From Halomonas sp. I5-271120 (GTDB lineage Bacteria > Pseudomonadota > Gammaproteobacteria > Pseudomonadales > Halomonadaceae), in contig NZ_CP130701.1 in assembly GCF_030553075.1 (NCBI RefSeq), positions 248,001-312,000 of the forward strand: 64,000 nucleotides of DNA, given 5' to 3'. The notes under the pieces are model-generated. The model ran no database searches, had not been told where the DNA came from, and saw only the letters and a list, made by a program, of their open reading frames with translations. The translations under genes were made by a program, and so were the position numbers. Below, piece by piece: positions 8,635 to 16,600 of the stretch (positions are counted from its first letter, which is position 1; the number at the start of each line of letters is the position of its first letter).

Positions 8635-9828
8635 ATGCCCACCCTGATTCTTGCCATCGCCGAGCTGTTCGGCACCGCCCTGTGGTTCACTCCCAATGCC
8701 GTGCTCCCGGAGCTGATGACGTTATGGTCATTGGCCCCGTCCGATCTGGGCTGGCTGACCGGTGCCGTTCAGGGCGGCTTTCTGCTTGGCACCCTGATCA
8801 TAGGCCTGACCGGTCTCGCCGACCGTCTCGATGCCAGCCGACTGTTCGCCGCATGCTGCCTGCTCGGCGCGCTCTCCAACGCCCTGCTGCCGATGGCCGG
8901 GGGGCTGGATGGTGCGGTAACGCTCAGGATGATCACCGGCCTGTGTCTAGCGGGCATCTACCCAGTGGGCATGAAGCTGATGGTTGGCTGGACGCCGGGG
9001 CGCAGCGGGCTTGGCCTGGCCTGGCTGGTAGGCATGCTGGTGTTGGGCACCGCCCTGCCCCACGGTCTGCGTGCCTTCACCGCCCTCGATGACGTCACCC
9101 TATCCTGGCGAGGCGGCATCTGGAGCGCTTCGCTGCTGGCGGTGCTGGGCGGCATCATGGTCTGGCGGCTCGGGGAAGCACCGCGTCAGGCCGATGCCGC
9201 CCCTGGAGCCGATTCTGGTACGAAGCCTGGCCCCAATTCCGGCCATGGCCTGCGCCTGGGCGGCCTCTCGGCCTTCGGGATCAGCAACTTCCGCCATGCT
9301 GCCAGTGCCTACTTCGGCCACATGTGGGAGCTCTACACCCTCTGGGCATTGCTGCCCCTGATGCTCGCTGCACGCTGGCCTTCATTGACCACCGCTGAGC
9401 TTGCCTTCGCCGCCTTCGCGCTAATCGCCGTTGGCGGGCCCTGCTGCTGGATCGGCGGTGCCTTTAGCGCACGCCTGGGCAGTCGCCGCGTGGCACAGTT
9501 CGCCCTGGCGGGCTCAGGCCTTTGCTGTGCGCTCTACCCGCTGCTGAGCGGGCTGCCGGCGGCAGGTCTGATTGGCTTTCTCGCGCTGTGGAGTGCGCTG
9601 GCGGTGGTCGATTCACCGCAGTTTTCGGCTCTTTCGGCCACGGCTTGCCCGGCCAATATCGTGGGCAGCGCACTCACACTGCAGAACGCCATCGGTTTCG
9701 CGATCTCCATGCTGTCGCTACTGATTCTGATTCCGCTGTGGCAGATCACCGGCCCCTGGCTTGCCTGGCTGCTGCTGCCAGGACCACTGCTCGGCCTGTG
9801 GTGCCTGCATGGGTATACTCGGTACTAA
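8635..9828 (+). CDS. MFS transporter (substrate unknown)
   Basis: A 397-residue major facilitator with about 12 hydrophobic segments and a polar central loop near residues 178-205. The N-terminal half has the loop-2/3 type motif GLADRLDASRLFAAC and RMITGLCLAGIYPVGMK. No close substrate signature is recognised. ATG 8635 follows the ggt terminator and an AGG. The last 36 bases before the final two codons recur exactly at 14358-14393, next to the lipoprotein gene, where they belong to a decayed copy of this same 3' end. The C-terminal end of this gene is therefore the left edge of an inserted segment. Confidence 0.85.
   Translation: MPTLILAIAELFGTALWFTPNAVLPELMTLWSLAPSDLGWLTGAVQGGFLLGTLIIGLTGLADRLDASRLFAACCLLGALSNALLPMAGGLDGAVTLRMITGLCLAGIYPVGMKLMVGWTPGRSGLGLAWLVGMLVLGTALPHGLRAFTALDDVTLSWRGGIWSASLLAVLGGIMVWRLGEAPRQADAAPGADSGTKPGPNSGHGLRLGGLSAFGISNFRHAASAYFGHMWELYTLWALLPLMLAARWPSLTTAELAFAAFALIAVGGPCCWIGGAFSARLGSRRVAQFALAGSGLCCALYPLLSGLPAAGLIGFLALWSALAVVDSPQFSALSATACPANIVGSALTLQNAIGFAISMLSLLILIPLWQITGPWLAWLLLPGPLLGLWCLHGYTRY
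9787..9822. repeat. Left copy of 36-bp direct repeat (MFS 3' end)
   Basis: Identical over 36 bases to 14358-14393. This copy lies inside the intact MFS gene, ending five bases before its stop codon is complete. Upstream, similarity continues in weaker form for about 70 bases. Confidence 0.95.
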
Positions 9829-9933
9829 TCAAGTAACCGGAAGGGGCCGTGGCATCGTCGTGCATGATGTGTCGGGTGTTGATCGTCATCAAACCTGTCG
9901 TCATTCAACCACCTGTTATCGTTCCATCGTTTT

Positions 9934-9956
9934 GGCGGAGGCTCATCGCCTCCGCC
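9934..9956. terminator. Hairpin between MFS gene and COG4705-like gene
   Basis: GGCGGAGGC (9934-9942), loop TCATC, GCCTCCGCC (9948-9956): a nine-base perfect stem between convergent genes. No good U tract follows on either strand, so termination is inferred from position. Confidence 0.5.
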
Positions 9957-9975
9957 ATTGCAGGAAAGAGCTTGG

Positions 9976-10776
9976 TTATTGTGTCGAGATCATTTCCTGA
10001 TCCTTGCCAGTCACACTCATCCACATCACCACGGCAATGATTACGCCAAGGAAGATGAGACTTGTCGCAATGGTTCCAAAGCCAAGACCACCGTAATTGA
10101 CCGGCTGCGACAAGAGGTCACCAAAAGAGGCGCCGAGAGGACGTGTAAAGATATAAACGAGCCAAAAGGCCAATATAGAATCAAGCCCGATCATAAAATA
10201 GCCGATGCTCAAGGATATGATGATTGCACCAAACAGCATGCCAGTGGCCAGGTAGCCAAGACCAAATTGCTCAGACACAAGATCGCCCACAGCGGTGCCG
10301 AGCGCGAAGGTGAAGAGTATTGTAATCCAGTAAAATGCTTCACGCCGCGTGGAGATAATTGTGTGAATCGACAGGGTGCCCTCTTGCCGGAACCAGGCCC
10401 CGAATGTCAGTGCAAGGAGCACAGTAAAAACGGCGGTACAGGTCACGAGACTGACACCGAGATTATCAACCAGGTTATCGGTTACCAAGGTGCCGACGAT
10501 AGAGATAAGAACAACCGCTAGCCAGTATGCCCATGGCACATAGCGCTTCATTGAGAATTGAAGCAGGAGTGCACCGGCCAACACAGTGCTCATGATGATT
10601 GAAGTTACAGTAAGCCCTAACCCCAGATTCACGGCAATATAATCGGCGGCGGTCTCCCCCATCGTCACCGCCATGAGTTTTATAACCCAGAAACCAGCAG
10701 TCACTTGAGGGACGCGATTTGGATACAGGCCTGGAGACGATTCATTTTGAGTGGTAACTGCATCAGTTTTCATCAT
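9976..10776 (-). CDS. Polytopic membrane protein with four repeated GxxxxD segments (COG4705-like)
   Basis: A 266-residue protein with about eight hydrophobic segments. Four related motifs recur at roughly equal steps: MGETAADYIAVNLGLGL (39-55), GTLVTDNLVDNLGVSL (95-110), LGTAVGDLVSEQFGLGY (159-175) and RPLGASFGDLLSQP (212-225). Each has a Gly, then an Asp within a membrane-edge helix. The pattern matches what I recall of COG4705, an uncharacterised membrane family; I know no proven function. The repeated acidic residues would suit ion binding or transport, but this is inference. The start is one of two adjacent ATGs after GGAAG. It follows the exported-protein gene by 13 bases, so the two form an operon opposite the PepSY gene. 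Confidence 0.75.
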   Translation of the reverse strand: MMKTDAVTTQNESSPGLYPNRVPQVTAGFWVIKLMAVTMGETAADYIAVNLGLGLTVTSIIMSTVLAGALLLQFSMKRYVPWAYWLAVVLISIVGTLVTDNLVDNLGVSLVTCTAVFTVLLALTFGAWFRQEGTLSIHTIISTRREAFYWITILFTFALGTAVGDLVSEQFGLGYLATGMLFGAIIISLSIGYFMIGLDSILAFWLVYIFTRPLGASFGDLLSQPVNYGGLGFGTIATSLIFLGVIIAVVMWMSVTGKDQEMISTQ

Positions 10777-10789
10777 TTTCTTCCGTTAT

Positions 10790-11422
10790 TTACTTGGCAA
10801 GCGCAAGTGCTTGTGCCGAAAATTGATCAGAATGTGTGTCATCGTCTGCATTACAGCGTTCAATCGCCTTGGACTGCAGGGTCATCGCCTTATCTCGCTC
10901 GGAGATGGAGCCACTGGATAATGCGCGGCGAACGTCTTGGAGCATCGTTTCACAAGGAATCGCGTGACCATTGGCATCTGTCACTGCTACACCGGCTACG
11001 CGCCGAACTCCGCCCGCAGACCCGCTTTGTACTGGATCCGCCAGCGTGGTAGATAAGACTGCAAGCACGTTATCCACCTTTGACGTGTCTGGCGCTTTTT
11101 CTCGAAGTGCTGCAAAAACGTGATCGGCAGCAGTATCAACATTGCCCCAGGCAGAGGGTGCCTTGGGCCGCAGCGTGGACTCGGCCTTATCCCATTTCGT
11201 CTCAAAATCGGTCACCCGAAGCTCTGCCTCTGTCAATTTTCCAGCATCAACGAGGGATCGGGTATCACTAACAATGCTTTCGTAGCCGGAAAGGTCACCG
11301 AGAGGGTCCGCTTTGTGAGAAGTCATTTCCGAATGTTGGACGGGCAACATCCATATCTCAACAACAGTAAACACGCTGGTGGGCAGCGCTATTAATAGCA
11401 CAGCGAGGAGAATTTGTTTCAT
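10790..11422 (-). CDS. Exported or membrane-anchored protein of unknown function
   Basis: A 210-residue protein not recognised. Residues 4-25 form a hydrophobic signal peptide or anchor (QILLAVLLIALPTSVFTVVE), so the rest is periplasmic. The first half (about 40-120) is helix-rich and charged; the second half contains two cysteines (CETML and IERCN) that could form a disulfide. A GGAG-containing site precedes ATG 11422. It is the first gene of the unit with the COG4705-like gene and diverges from the PepSY gene, with an inverted repeat in between. Its place beside a two-component system suggests a sensory or accessory role. Confidence 0.7.
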   Translation of the reverse strand: MKQILLAVLLIALPTSVFTVVEIWMLPVQHSEMTSHKADPLGDLSGYESIVSDTRSLVDAGKLTEAELRVTDFETKWDKAESTLRPKAPSAWGNVDTAADHVFAALREKAPDTSKVDNVLAVLSTTLADPVQSGSAGGVRRVAGVAVTDANGHAIPCETMLQDVRRALSSGSISERDKAMTLQSKAIERCNADDDTHSDQFSAQALALAK

Positions 11423-11502
11423 CGAAAACTCCGAGTCGTTGGTAGACGGCGCTATTTATAGTTTCCTTCATATACATTCGACTGTACCGAACTATACAGA
11501 TC

Positions 11503-11544
11503 TGTAATGTTCCCAGCATTTACAGTGAACATTACAAGCTTACA
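11503..11544. promoter_or_regulatory. Candidate operator: 10-bp inverted repeat and TTACA repeats
   Basis: TGTAATGTTC (11503-11512) and GAACATTACA (11527-11536) form a perfect inverted repeat with a 14-base spacer. TTACA also occurs directly at 11520, 11532 and 11540. The site lies midway in the 214-base region between the divergent exported-protein and PepSY genes, as expected for the binding site of the OmpR-type regulator encoded nearby. Which of the two arrangements is the true site cannot be told. Confidence 0.5.
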
Positions 11545-11636
11545 ATATCCAGAATAGGTCCATGTGACTTGCACCTATCAGAGTCGTGATGTGCCGGATG
11601 GCATCGCACTATCCTGCATCTATTTAGGATAGCAAT

Positions 11637-11921
11637 ATGATCTTTTTTGAAGAATTCTCGTCATGTAGCCTTGCTGGAATGGCTCTTGCACTGACGTTTC
11701 CGGTAAACCTAGCCCTCGCGAATGAAAACCCGACCGAGGCCAAAGCGTTTCTCGCCTCAGGGATGACCATCTCGCAGGCGACTTCAAAGGCCGAAGAAGG
11801 CAACCCTGGCACCGCCATGTCGGTCGCCTGGGAACCCCAAGGGTCGGATAAGATGGCTTTCGAGGTAGAACTTGCCCAGACTGATGGCACGGTATCGACT
11901 GTGCTTGTTGCACCCAAGTAG
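11637..11921 (+). CDS. Small exported PepSY-like protein
   Basis: A 94-residue protein with a signal peptide (hydrophobic about 11-27, likely cleavage after ALA) and one PepSY-type unit: a helix with ISQATSKAEEGNPGTAMSVAWE followed by FEVELAQTDGTVSTVLV, the usual beta hairpin ending in a v-d-a-like tail. Single PepSY proteins are often encoded beside QseBC/BqsRS-type two-component systems, as here. AGGAT lies seven bases before the ATG. A terminator follows at 12054, so it is probably its own transcript. Function is unproven; a role in sensing or modulating the kinase is inference. Confidence 0.72.
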   Translation: MIFFEEFSSCSLAGMALALTFPVNLALANENPTEAKAFLASGMTISQATSKAEEGNPGTAMSVAWEPQGSDKMAFEVELAQTDGTVSTVLVAPK

Positions 11922-12275
11922 CAGGATGTTGACCAAGGCTGCGAATCCAAAGGGGCATGAAGGGGATGACGCCGAAGACGGTGAAGACTGAAACCCTATG
12001 ACGCTAGGTAGACACCGCTAATGATAGATAGGTAAAGCAAGAGATCAGGATGGAGAGCGGCGGTATGGCATCGCCGCTCTTTTGCTTAAGGCTACGCCAC
12101 CTTCTGGCGGAGGCGAACAGGTGACAGCGTTACCAAAAAGCGCAATAGGTGAGACGGCCACCTGACCCCGCGATGGAGCGCTGGACCCGACCGTTAAAAG
12201 ACGCAGTGATCAACCGCGTCCTTACAAGCCATGGCCCTCTTTTCTGATTTGAAAACAACAAGGTACGAGTGAACG
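11922..12275 (+). other. Gene-free stretch between PepSY and response regulator genes
   Basis: Holds a terminator (12054-12084) and a small hairpin CGCCA-TGGCG (12095-12109). The remainder must carry the promoter of the regulator-kinase pair, but I see no convincing -35/-10 and no further gene. Confidence 0.6.
12054..12084 (+). terminator. Terminator after the PepSY gene
   Basis: AGAGCGGCG (12054-12062), nine-base loop, CGCCGCTCT (12072-12080), then TTTGC: a perfect nine-base stem with a short T run. Confidence 0.8.
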
Positions 12276-12947
12276 GTGAAGATACTGGTGATCGAGGACG
12301 ACAAACTCACAGGTGAATATATCGCCAATGCCTGTCGTGAAGAGGGCCATATCGTCGACCTGATTGCGGATGGTTCTCAAGGGCTGGTTCAGGCAGCTTC
12401 TGGCAGTTATGAAGTACTTGTCATTGACAGAATGTTACCCAGCGTGGATGGGCTGGCCATTGTCCGCACGTTACGAGGGGCTAAAATACCCGTACCGATC
12501 TTGTTGCTAACCGCCCTTGATGGGGTCGAAGATCGTATTGAGGGCCTTAATGCAGGAGCCGATGACTACCTGGTCAAGCCTTTTGTCTTCGGCGAACTTT
12601 CCGCCCGCATTGCCGCCTTGTCGCGGCGTCCACCACATGCAGCCGAACCCACCACGCTCCGGGCCCGAGATCTCGAGATGGACCTCATATTCCACAAGGT
12701 GACGCGCGCAGGAAAGACAATAAGTCTACTGCCTCGTGAGTTTGCGCTGCTTGAGTGCCTCCTTCGCCACAAGGGAAGGGTTCAAACGCGAACGATGCTT
12801 CTGGAAGCTGTCTGGGATATCCATTTCGACCCCCAAACCAATGTCGTCGAGACTCATGTTAGCCGCTTGCGCGGTAAAGTCGACAAGCCCTTTGACCAGG
12901 ACTTGATCGAAACCGTGCGTGGCGTGGGCTACCGGATTACAGAATGA
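12276..12947 (+). CDS. OmpR-family response regulator
   Basis: Two-component transcription factor of 223 residues. The receiver has the acidic pair near residues 8-9 (IEDD), phospho-acceptor Asp51 (VIDRMLPSVDG), the Thr of LLTA and Lys in DYLVKPF. The C-terminal winged helix has LLPREFALLECLL and NVVETHVSRLRGKVD. It resembles the QseB/PmrA/BqsR branch. Translation starts at a GTG (12276). The stop overlaps the kinase start by four bases (ATGA). The gene lies in the AT-richer cassette; likely targets are the divergent PepSY and COG4705 units. Confidence 0.92.
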   Translation: MKILVIEDDKLTGEYIANACREEGHIVDLIADGSQGLVQAASGSYEVLVIDRMLPSVDGLAIVRTLRGAKIPVPILLLTALDGVEDRIEGLNAGADDYLVKPFVFGELSARIAALSRRPPHAAEPTTLRARDLEMDLIFHKVTRAGKTISLLPREFALLECLLRHKGRVQTRTMLLEAVWDIHFDPQTNVVETHVSRLRGKVDKPFDQDLIETVRGVGYRITE

Positions 12948-14275
12948 TGGCCATCCGTTCGACACCGCTGAGGCTGACAGGCACCTTAATCGTGGTCTTT
13001 GTCATGTTTACCTTGGCCGGTTATGCGACTGCCTATTTAGTCACTCGTAGCTCTCTTAACCGTGAGCTAACCGCGCAGCTGAATCAGACCGTTGGGGCTA
13101 TTCAATCGGTAGTGGAACAGGACGAGATTCGTGAGCGTATTGAGGAAATAGCCGCCGCTGCCAATTCACGAAAACTGCTTCTTCGCTATACCGAGCCGGG
13201 TGAAGCGGCGCTTGGCAACCTGCCCAGCCCGGTTGAGCTTCAGCCTAACGACATCGTTCGACATACGCGCCTTGCCTTGCAAGACAAATCGCTAGCCGAC
13301 AGCTATCTGGGTTGGGAAGGACCTGTCGGTGGTGGGCAATTGACCCTGCTCGTGGGCCGCGACAGTCTTGATGAGCTTGGAGAGACGTTTGCGAAGGTGC
13401 TGTTGTTCAGTCTGATACCGGCTCTGTTACTGGCAACGACGATAGGCGCACTGGTTGCCCGCAAGGCCCGCAATCGTATGGAAGCCATCAGGTTTACACT
13501 CACGCAACTGACGTCTGGCCACCAAGATGCACGGGTGTCCATTTCAGGTGATGCCGAAGATGATCTTGGCCAGATAGGCATAGCGATCAACCGAATGGCG
13601 GACGCACAAGAAGCATCGATCGAAGCACTTCGCCAAGTCTCCGCTGATATTGCTCATGATTTGAGAACTCCTATTCAGCGTGTTTCGGTGCTCCTCCACC
13701 AGCTTGATGATGAATCACTGTCTGAGTCAGCACAAAATGTCATTACCCAGGCACGTGACGAGACGGCCCAAATCGTTACAACCTTCCAGGCTCTTCTACA
13801 GATTGCCCAGCTTGAAAGTGGCCAGGCGCGTTCCACTTTTACCGACGTTAATTTATCTGAATTAGTATTAAATCTTACGGACGTCTTCGGGCCCGCAAGC
13901 GAAGAAAGCGGCCACCAACTGACGGCACGAACCAACGGCGCAGTCATCGTCGAAGGCAACCCCACTCTCCTTGGCCGGTTAATCGCTAACCTTATCGAGA
14001 ATGCCTTGCGTCACACACCGCCTGGGCGGATCCTGGTTCAAATCGACGGAGAATTCGATCCGGTACTGACCGTATCGGATGAGGGGCCCGGGATCCCTGA
14101 AGAGGAGCGAGACCGAGTGCTCCACCGCCTCTACCGGCTAGAGAGGAGTCGAACCAGTGAAGGAAGCGGGCTCGGCTTGAGCTTAGTGGCTGCTATCGCG
14201 GAACTGCACAACGCCACACTGACACTGGGCGATGCAAAGCCAGGCTTGAGCATTACTGTCGCCTTCGGCAAATAA
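12944..14275 (+). CDS. Sensor histidine kinase
   Basis: Inner-membrane kinase of 443 residues paired with the preceding regulator. Two membrane helices (about 11-34 and 151-173) bound a periplasmic sensor domain of about 115 residues that I do not recognise. A HAMP segment follows, then the H box SADIAHDLRTPIQ (His238), N box LIANLIENALRHTP, G1 DEGPGIPEEE and G2 GSGLGLSLV. The start overlaps the regulator stop. Only a few bases separate its stop codon from the decayed MFS 3' end, so the insertion boundary lies directly behind this gene. Confidence 0.92.
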   Translation: MMAIRSTPLRLTGTLIVVFVMFTLAGYATAYLVTRSSLNRELTAQLNQTVGAIQSVVEQDEIRERIEEIAAAANSRKLLLRYTEPGEAALGNLPSPVELQPNDIVRHTRLALQDKSLADSYLGWEGPVGGGQLTLLVGRDSLDELGETFAKVLLFSLIPALLLATTIGALVARKARNRMEAIRFTLTQLTSGHQDARVSISGDAEDDLGQIGIAINRMADAQEASIEALRQVSADIAHDLRTPIQRVSVLLHQLDDESLSESAQNVITQARDETAQIVTTFQALLQIAQLESGQARSTFTDVNLSELVLNLTDVFGPASEESGHQLTARTNGAVIVEGNPTLLGRLIANLIENALRHTPPGRILVQIDGEFDPVLTVSDEGPGIPEEERDRVLHRLYRLERSRTSEGSGLGLSLVAAIAELHNATLTLGDAKPGLSITVAFGK

Positions 14276-14282
14276 TGCGAGC

Positions 14283-14400
14283 TTCATGCTGTCACTGCTG
14301 TTCCTAATTCCGGCAGGCCGCCGGTCCCTGGCTTTCCTGGCTATTGCTGTCGGGCCCCTGCTCGGCCTGTGGTGCCTGCATGGGTATACTCGGCAGCAAG
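14283..14400 (+). pseudogene. Decayed duplicate of the MFS transporter 3' end
   Basis: About 115 bases resemble the end of the MFS gene at 9712-9822. Translated piecewise they give FMLSLLFLIP, then after a five-base loss QAAGPWLSWLLLSGP, then after a one-base loss LLGLWCLHGYTR, matching SMLSLLILIP, QITGPWLAWLLLPGP and LLGLWCLHGYTR. Many differences are third-position changes, so the copy descends from a real homologous gene. The last 36 bases (14358-14393) are identical to 9787-9822. It sits directly before the lipoprotein gene and supplies its promoter region. Confidence 0.85.
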
Positions 14401-14434
14401 ACACGGCTTCCGTCTCTTCATAAGGATCTTGATC

Positions 14435-15061
14435 ATGACACAACGTTTGAACACCAAGGCTCGTCAACAGGCTGCATGGCAGACGGTGTTGAGCCTATTG
14501 CTGATGGCCCTGCTGCTATCAATGGCCGGTTGTGCCAGCAGTCCTCAATACATCCAGGCCAACCCGAAGGTAAGCGACGACCTGCCTGAAAGCGGTAGCG
14601 GTCAGCCGGTCACGCTGACCGTGATCGACGGCCGCGACAGCGACGTATTGGGCAGCCGCAGCGGCGCCGTCATGGGGACCGACACGATCACCCTACCGAC
14701 GGCCGACGTGCTCCCCGAGCTCGAGTCCCAGGCCGAATATGCCCTGCGTCAGATGGGCTTCACGCCCGCCGACGACCGCGATGCGCAGCGTCCACGGCTT
14801 ACCCTGACACTCAAGCGTCTCGATTATGCCCACGGCAACAGCCAGCCGCTGCTCGGCGAGGCAGAGCTCGAGGCGGTATTCGAGGCCGAGGCACAAAATG
14901 GTAGCGAAAGCTATGTTGGCCGTTACACCTCAAGGCGCAACCAGTCTTATGCATTGCGCCCAAACCAGGAAGACAACACCCAGATGATCAACGAGCTGCT
15001 AAGCGATGGCCTCGACAGGGCCTTCGGTGATCCGGCGATGGGACAACTGCTGGCCCGCTAA
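14435..15061 (+). CDS. YajG-like outer-membrane lipoprotein
   Basis: A 208-residue lipoprotein with a basic start, hydrophobic segment and lipobox LSMAGC (Cys at about residue 33), followed by YIQANPKV. The body resembles the YajG family: a VTLTVIDGRDSDVLGSR stretch and a later RLTLTLKRLDYAHG strand. YajG has no established function. ATG 14435 follows AAGGAT. The TATACT at 14385-14390, within the repeated segment, is a possible -10. It lies downstream of the decayed MFS end, showing that MFS and this gene were neighbours before the cassette arrived. A strong terminator follows. Confidence 0.82.
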   Translation: MTQRLNTKARQQAAWQTVLSLLLMALLLSMAGCASSPQYIQANPKVSDDLPESGSGQPVTLTVIDGRDSDVLGSRSGAVMGTDTITLPTADVLPELESQAEYALRQMGFTPADDRDAQRPRLTLTLKRLDYAHGNSQPLLGEAELEAVFEAEAQNGSESYVGRYTSRRNQSYALRPNQEDNTQMINELLSDGLDRAFGDPAMGQLLAR

Positions 15062-15082
15062 ACAGGGGGCTTTCACACGGAA

Positions 15083-15116
15083 ACAAGAACGCCCGGCAGT
15101 TGCCGGGCGTTCTTGT
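15083..15116. terminator. Terminator after the YajG-like gene
   Basis: A 16-base perfect stem (15083-15098 and 15101-15116) with a two-base loop, GC core and A/T ends. It lies before the convergent tpm gene and can act in both directions. Confidence 0.88.
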
Positions 15117-15253
15117 GTGGATCAGTGGTAGGCAATTCGGCCAAGCACGCAATGACCAGGGATGGCCCTGATCAGGCGTCCGTCAGCGGCTTTTGATAGA
15201 CAACGTCGGCAGAACGCCTTGAAGCCGCGTCCCGCCCTGAGAGTAGCGAAGCG

Positions 15254-15904
15254 TCACTGGCCCTGCTCCCGGCCTGCTCGTGGGCCACGGCGCTGAAGCG
15301 ACCAGACGCTCTCCTGCCAACCGTTGTCTTCCGGCTCGCCATCCTCGAGGTGGCTCACTTCGAAGTTAGCGCCAAACAGCTCTCTCACTTCATCGGCAGG
15401 CACGCTGTAAGGCGGCCCGGCATCGTCACCGGGGGCGCGGGTCAGGCTGATCAGAAGCCCTCGGGCGCCGGGTGGCATCAGCTGGGCGAGATGGAAGGCA
15501 TAGCGTTGCCGGGTCGCCGGTGGCAGGGCGATCAGCGCCGCCCGGTCGTAGAAAGCCCCCAGGTCGGCTGCCTGCTGGGTGTGGAAATGGAAGAAGTCGC
15601 CACACCAGAGCTCGATGCTGCCCTGTCGCCAGATCTCGAAATCGCTCTGGCGATAGCGAGACGACGCCCCGCCTCCCGCGACGAACTGCTCGATGGCAAG
15701 CGAGGCAAGCTCGATCCCCAGCACCGGATGGCCCTCGGCGGCTAGCCAGCGCATATCCAGGCTCTTGCCACAAAGCGGCACCAGCACCTTGGTTCCCGGC
15801 TCGACGCCAAGAGTTGTCCAGTGGCGGACCAAGGCCGGATGTTCGGCGTCGCGATGAAAGCCGATCCGTCCCTCGCGCCAGCGCGAGATCCATTCATTGT
15901 TCAT
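15254..15904 (-). CDS. tpm: Thiopurine S-methyltransferase family protein
   Basis: SAM-dependent methyltransferase of 216 residues. It carries the family N-terminus WISRWREGRIGFHR, then VLVPLCGKSLDMRWLAAEGHPVLGIELA for SAM binding, GDFF, and YDRAALIALPPATRQRYA. In Pseudomonas this enzyme also methylates selenium and tellurium oxyanion products, so metalloid detoxification is plausible, though the native substrate is unknown. GCAGGAG precedes ATG 15904. The 132 bases downstream hold no visible gene. Confidence 0.92.
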   Translation of the reverse strand: MNNEWISRWREGRIGFHRDAEHPALVRHWTTLGVEPGTKVLVPLCGKSLDMRWLAAEGHPVLGIELASLAIEQFVAGGGASSRYRQSDFEIWRQGSIELWCGDFFHFHTQQAADLGAFYDRAALIALPPATRQRYAFHLAQLMPPGARGLLISLTRAPGDDAGPPYSVPADEVRELFGANFEVSHLEDGEPEDNGWQESVWSLQRRGPRAGREQGQ

Positions 15905-15976
15905 GCCCGCTCCTGCTGCATCGGTCTGGGCATGGGATACCCGCTTGGTAACCCGCTGCCTTCCATCAGCGCTTTA

Positions 15977-16600
15977 CTAGAACCAACGATCGTTTTTCTT
16001 GCGACGCCTGGGCAGGTGAGGAACGATCAACCCAATCAGCAGGCCACCCCCGGCCACGCCGCCACCGTACATGAAGTAGCGCAGCAGCAGGTCTTCTTCC
16101 TGAGTGTCCAGCCGGGCCTGGAGGCCGCGCAGGTTTTCCTGCGACTCACTGTACTGATCCTGCAACGCTTGGTTGCGGTTTTCGAGATCGCTGATCCGTG
16201 CTTCGCGCTGCTCAAGCGCAGCCGTAGTAGCGGCAAGCCGCCCTTCCCACTGCTCATTGATGCCTTCGAGCTCGTTACTCAGCGTCTTGACCCGCTCCTG
16301 CAGGGCCGGCAACTGGGCGGTAGCGCTTTTTTCCTCCTGAAGATCGGAAGAAAGAATCCACACTTGATCGCCCCCCGGGCCCTGGACCAGCGAGTAGTCC
16401 CCGCTGGTATCGAGCAGCTCGACCGGATCACCGGCTGTCAGGGTGCCAACGATGCGGTAGCCGTCAGTGGGTCCGCTGCGCACGAAGGTAGTGAGGTCGT
16501 CCGATACCCAGTAATCCGGGTCGGTGGTCTCCTGGGCTTGGGCCCCAAGCGTCAGAGTGGCCAAGGAAATCCCCAGCATCACAGAGTTGAATGTTCGCAT
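15977..16600 (-). CDS. SH3-domain / coiled-coil membrane protein (TIGR04211, YgiM type)
   Basis: A 207-residue envelope protein: signal peptide (about 1-22), a bacterial SH3 domain (about 33-85, with VRSGPTDGYRIVGTL and GDQVWILSSDL), a long coiled coil (about 90-165) and a C-terminal membrane helix (GGGVAGGGLLIGLIVPHL) ending in basic residues. This is the YgiM arrangement, an SH3 domain held off the membrane in the periplasm; function is not settled. ATG 16600 starts the signal peptide; an upstream in-frame ATG would bury it. It diverges from miaB. Confidence 0.85.
   Translation of the reverse strand: MRTFNSVMLGISLATLTLGAQAQETTDPDYWVSDDLTTFVRSGPTDGYRIVGTLTAGDPVELLDTSGDYSLVQGPGGDQVWILSSDLQEEKSATAQLPALQERVKTLSNELEGINEQWEGRLAATTAALEQREARISDLENRNQALQDQYSESQENLRGLQARLDTQEEDLLLRYFMYGGGVAGGGLLIGLIVPHLPRRRKKNDRWF

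Noticed and set aside
9787..14393. The 36-bp repeat as an integrase attachment site
   Set aside because: No integrase, tRNA or IS is present and the similarity extends beyond 36 bases in diverged form, which points to homologous sequence, not a site-specific core.
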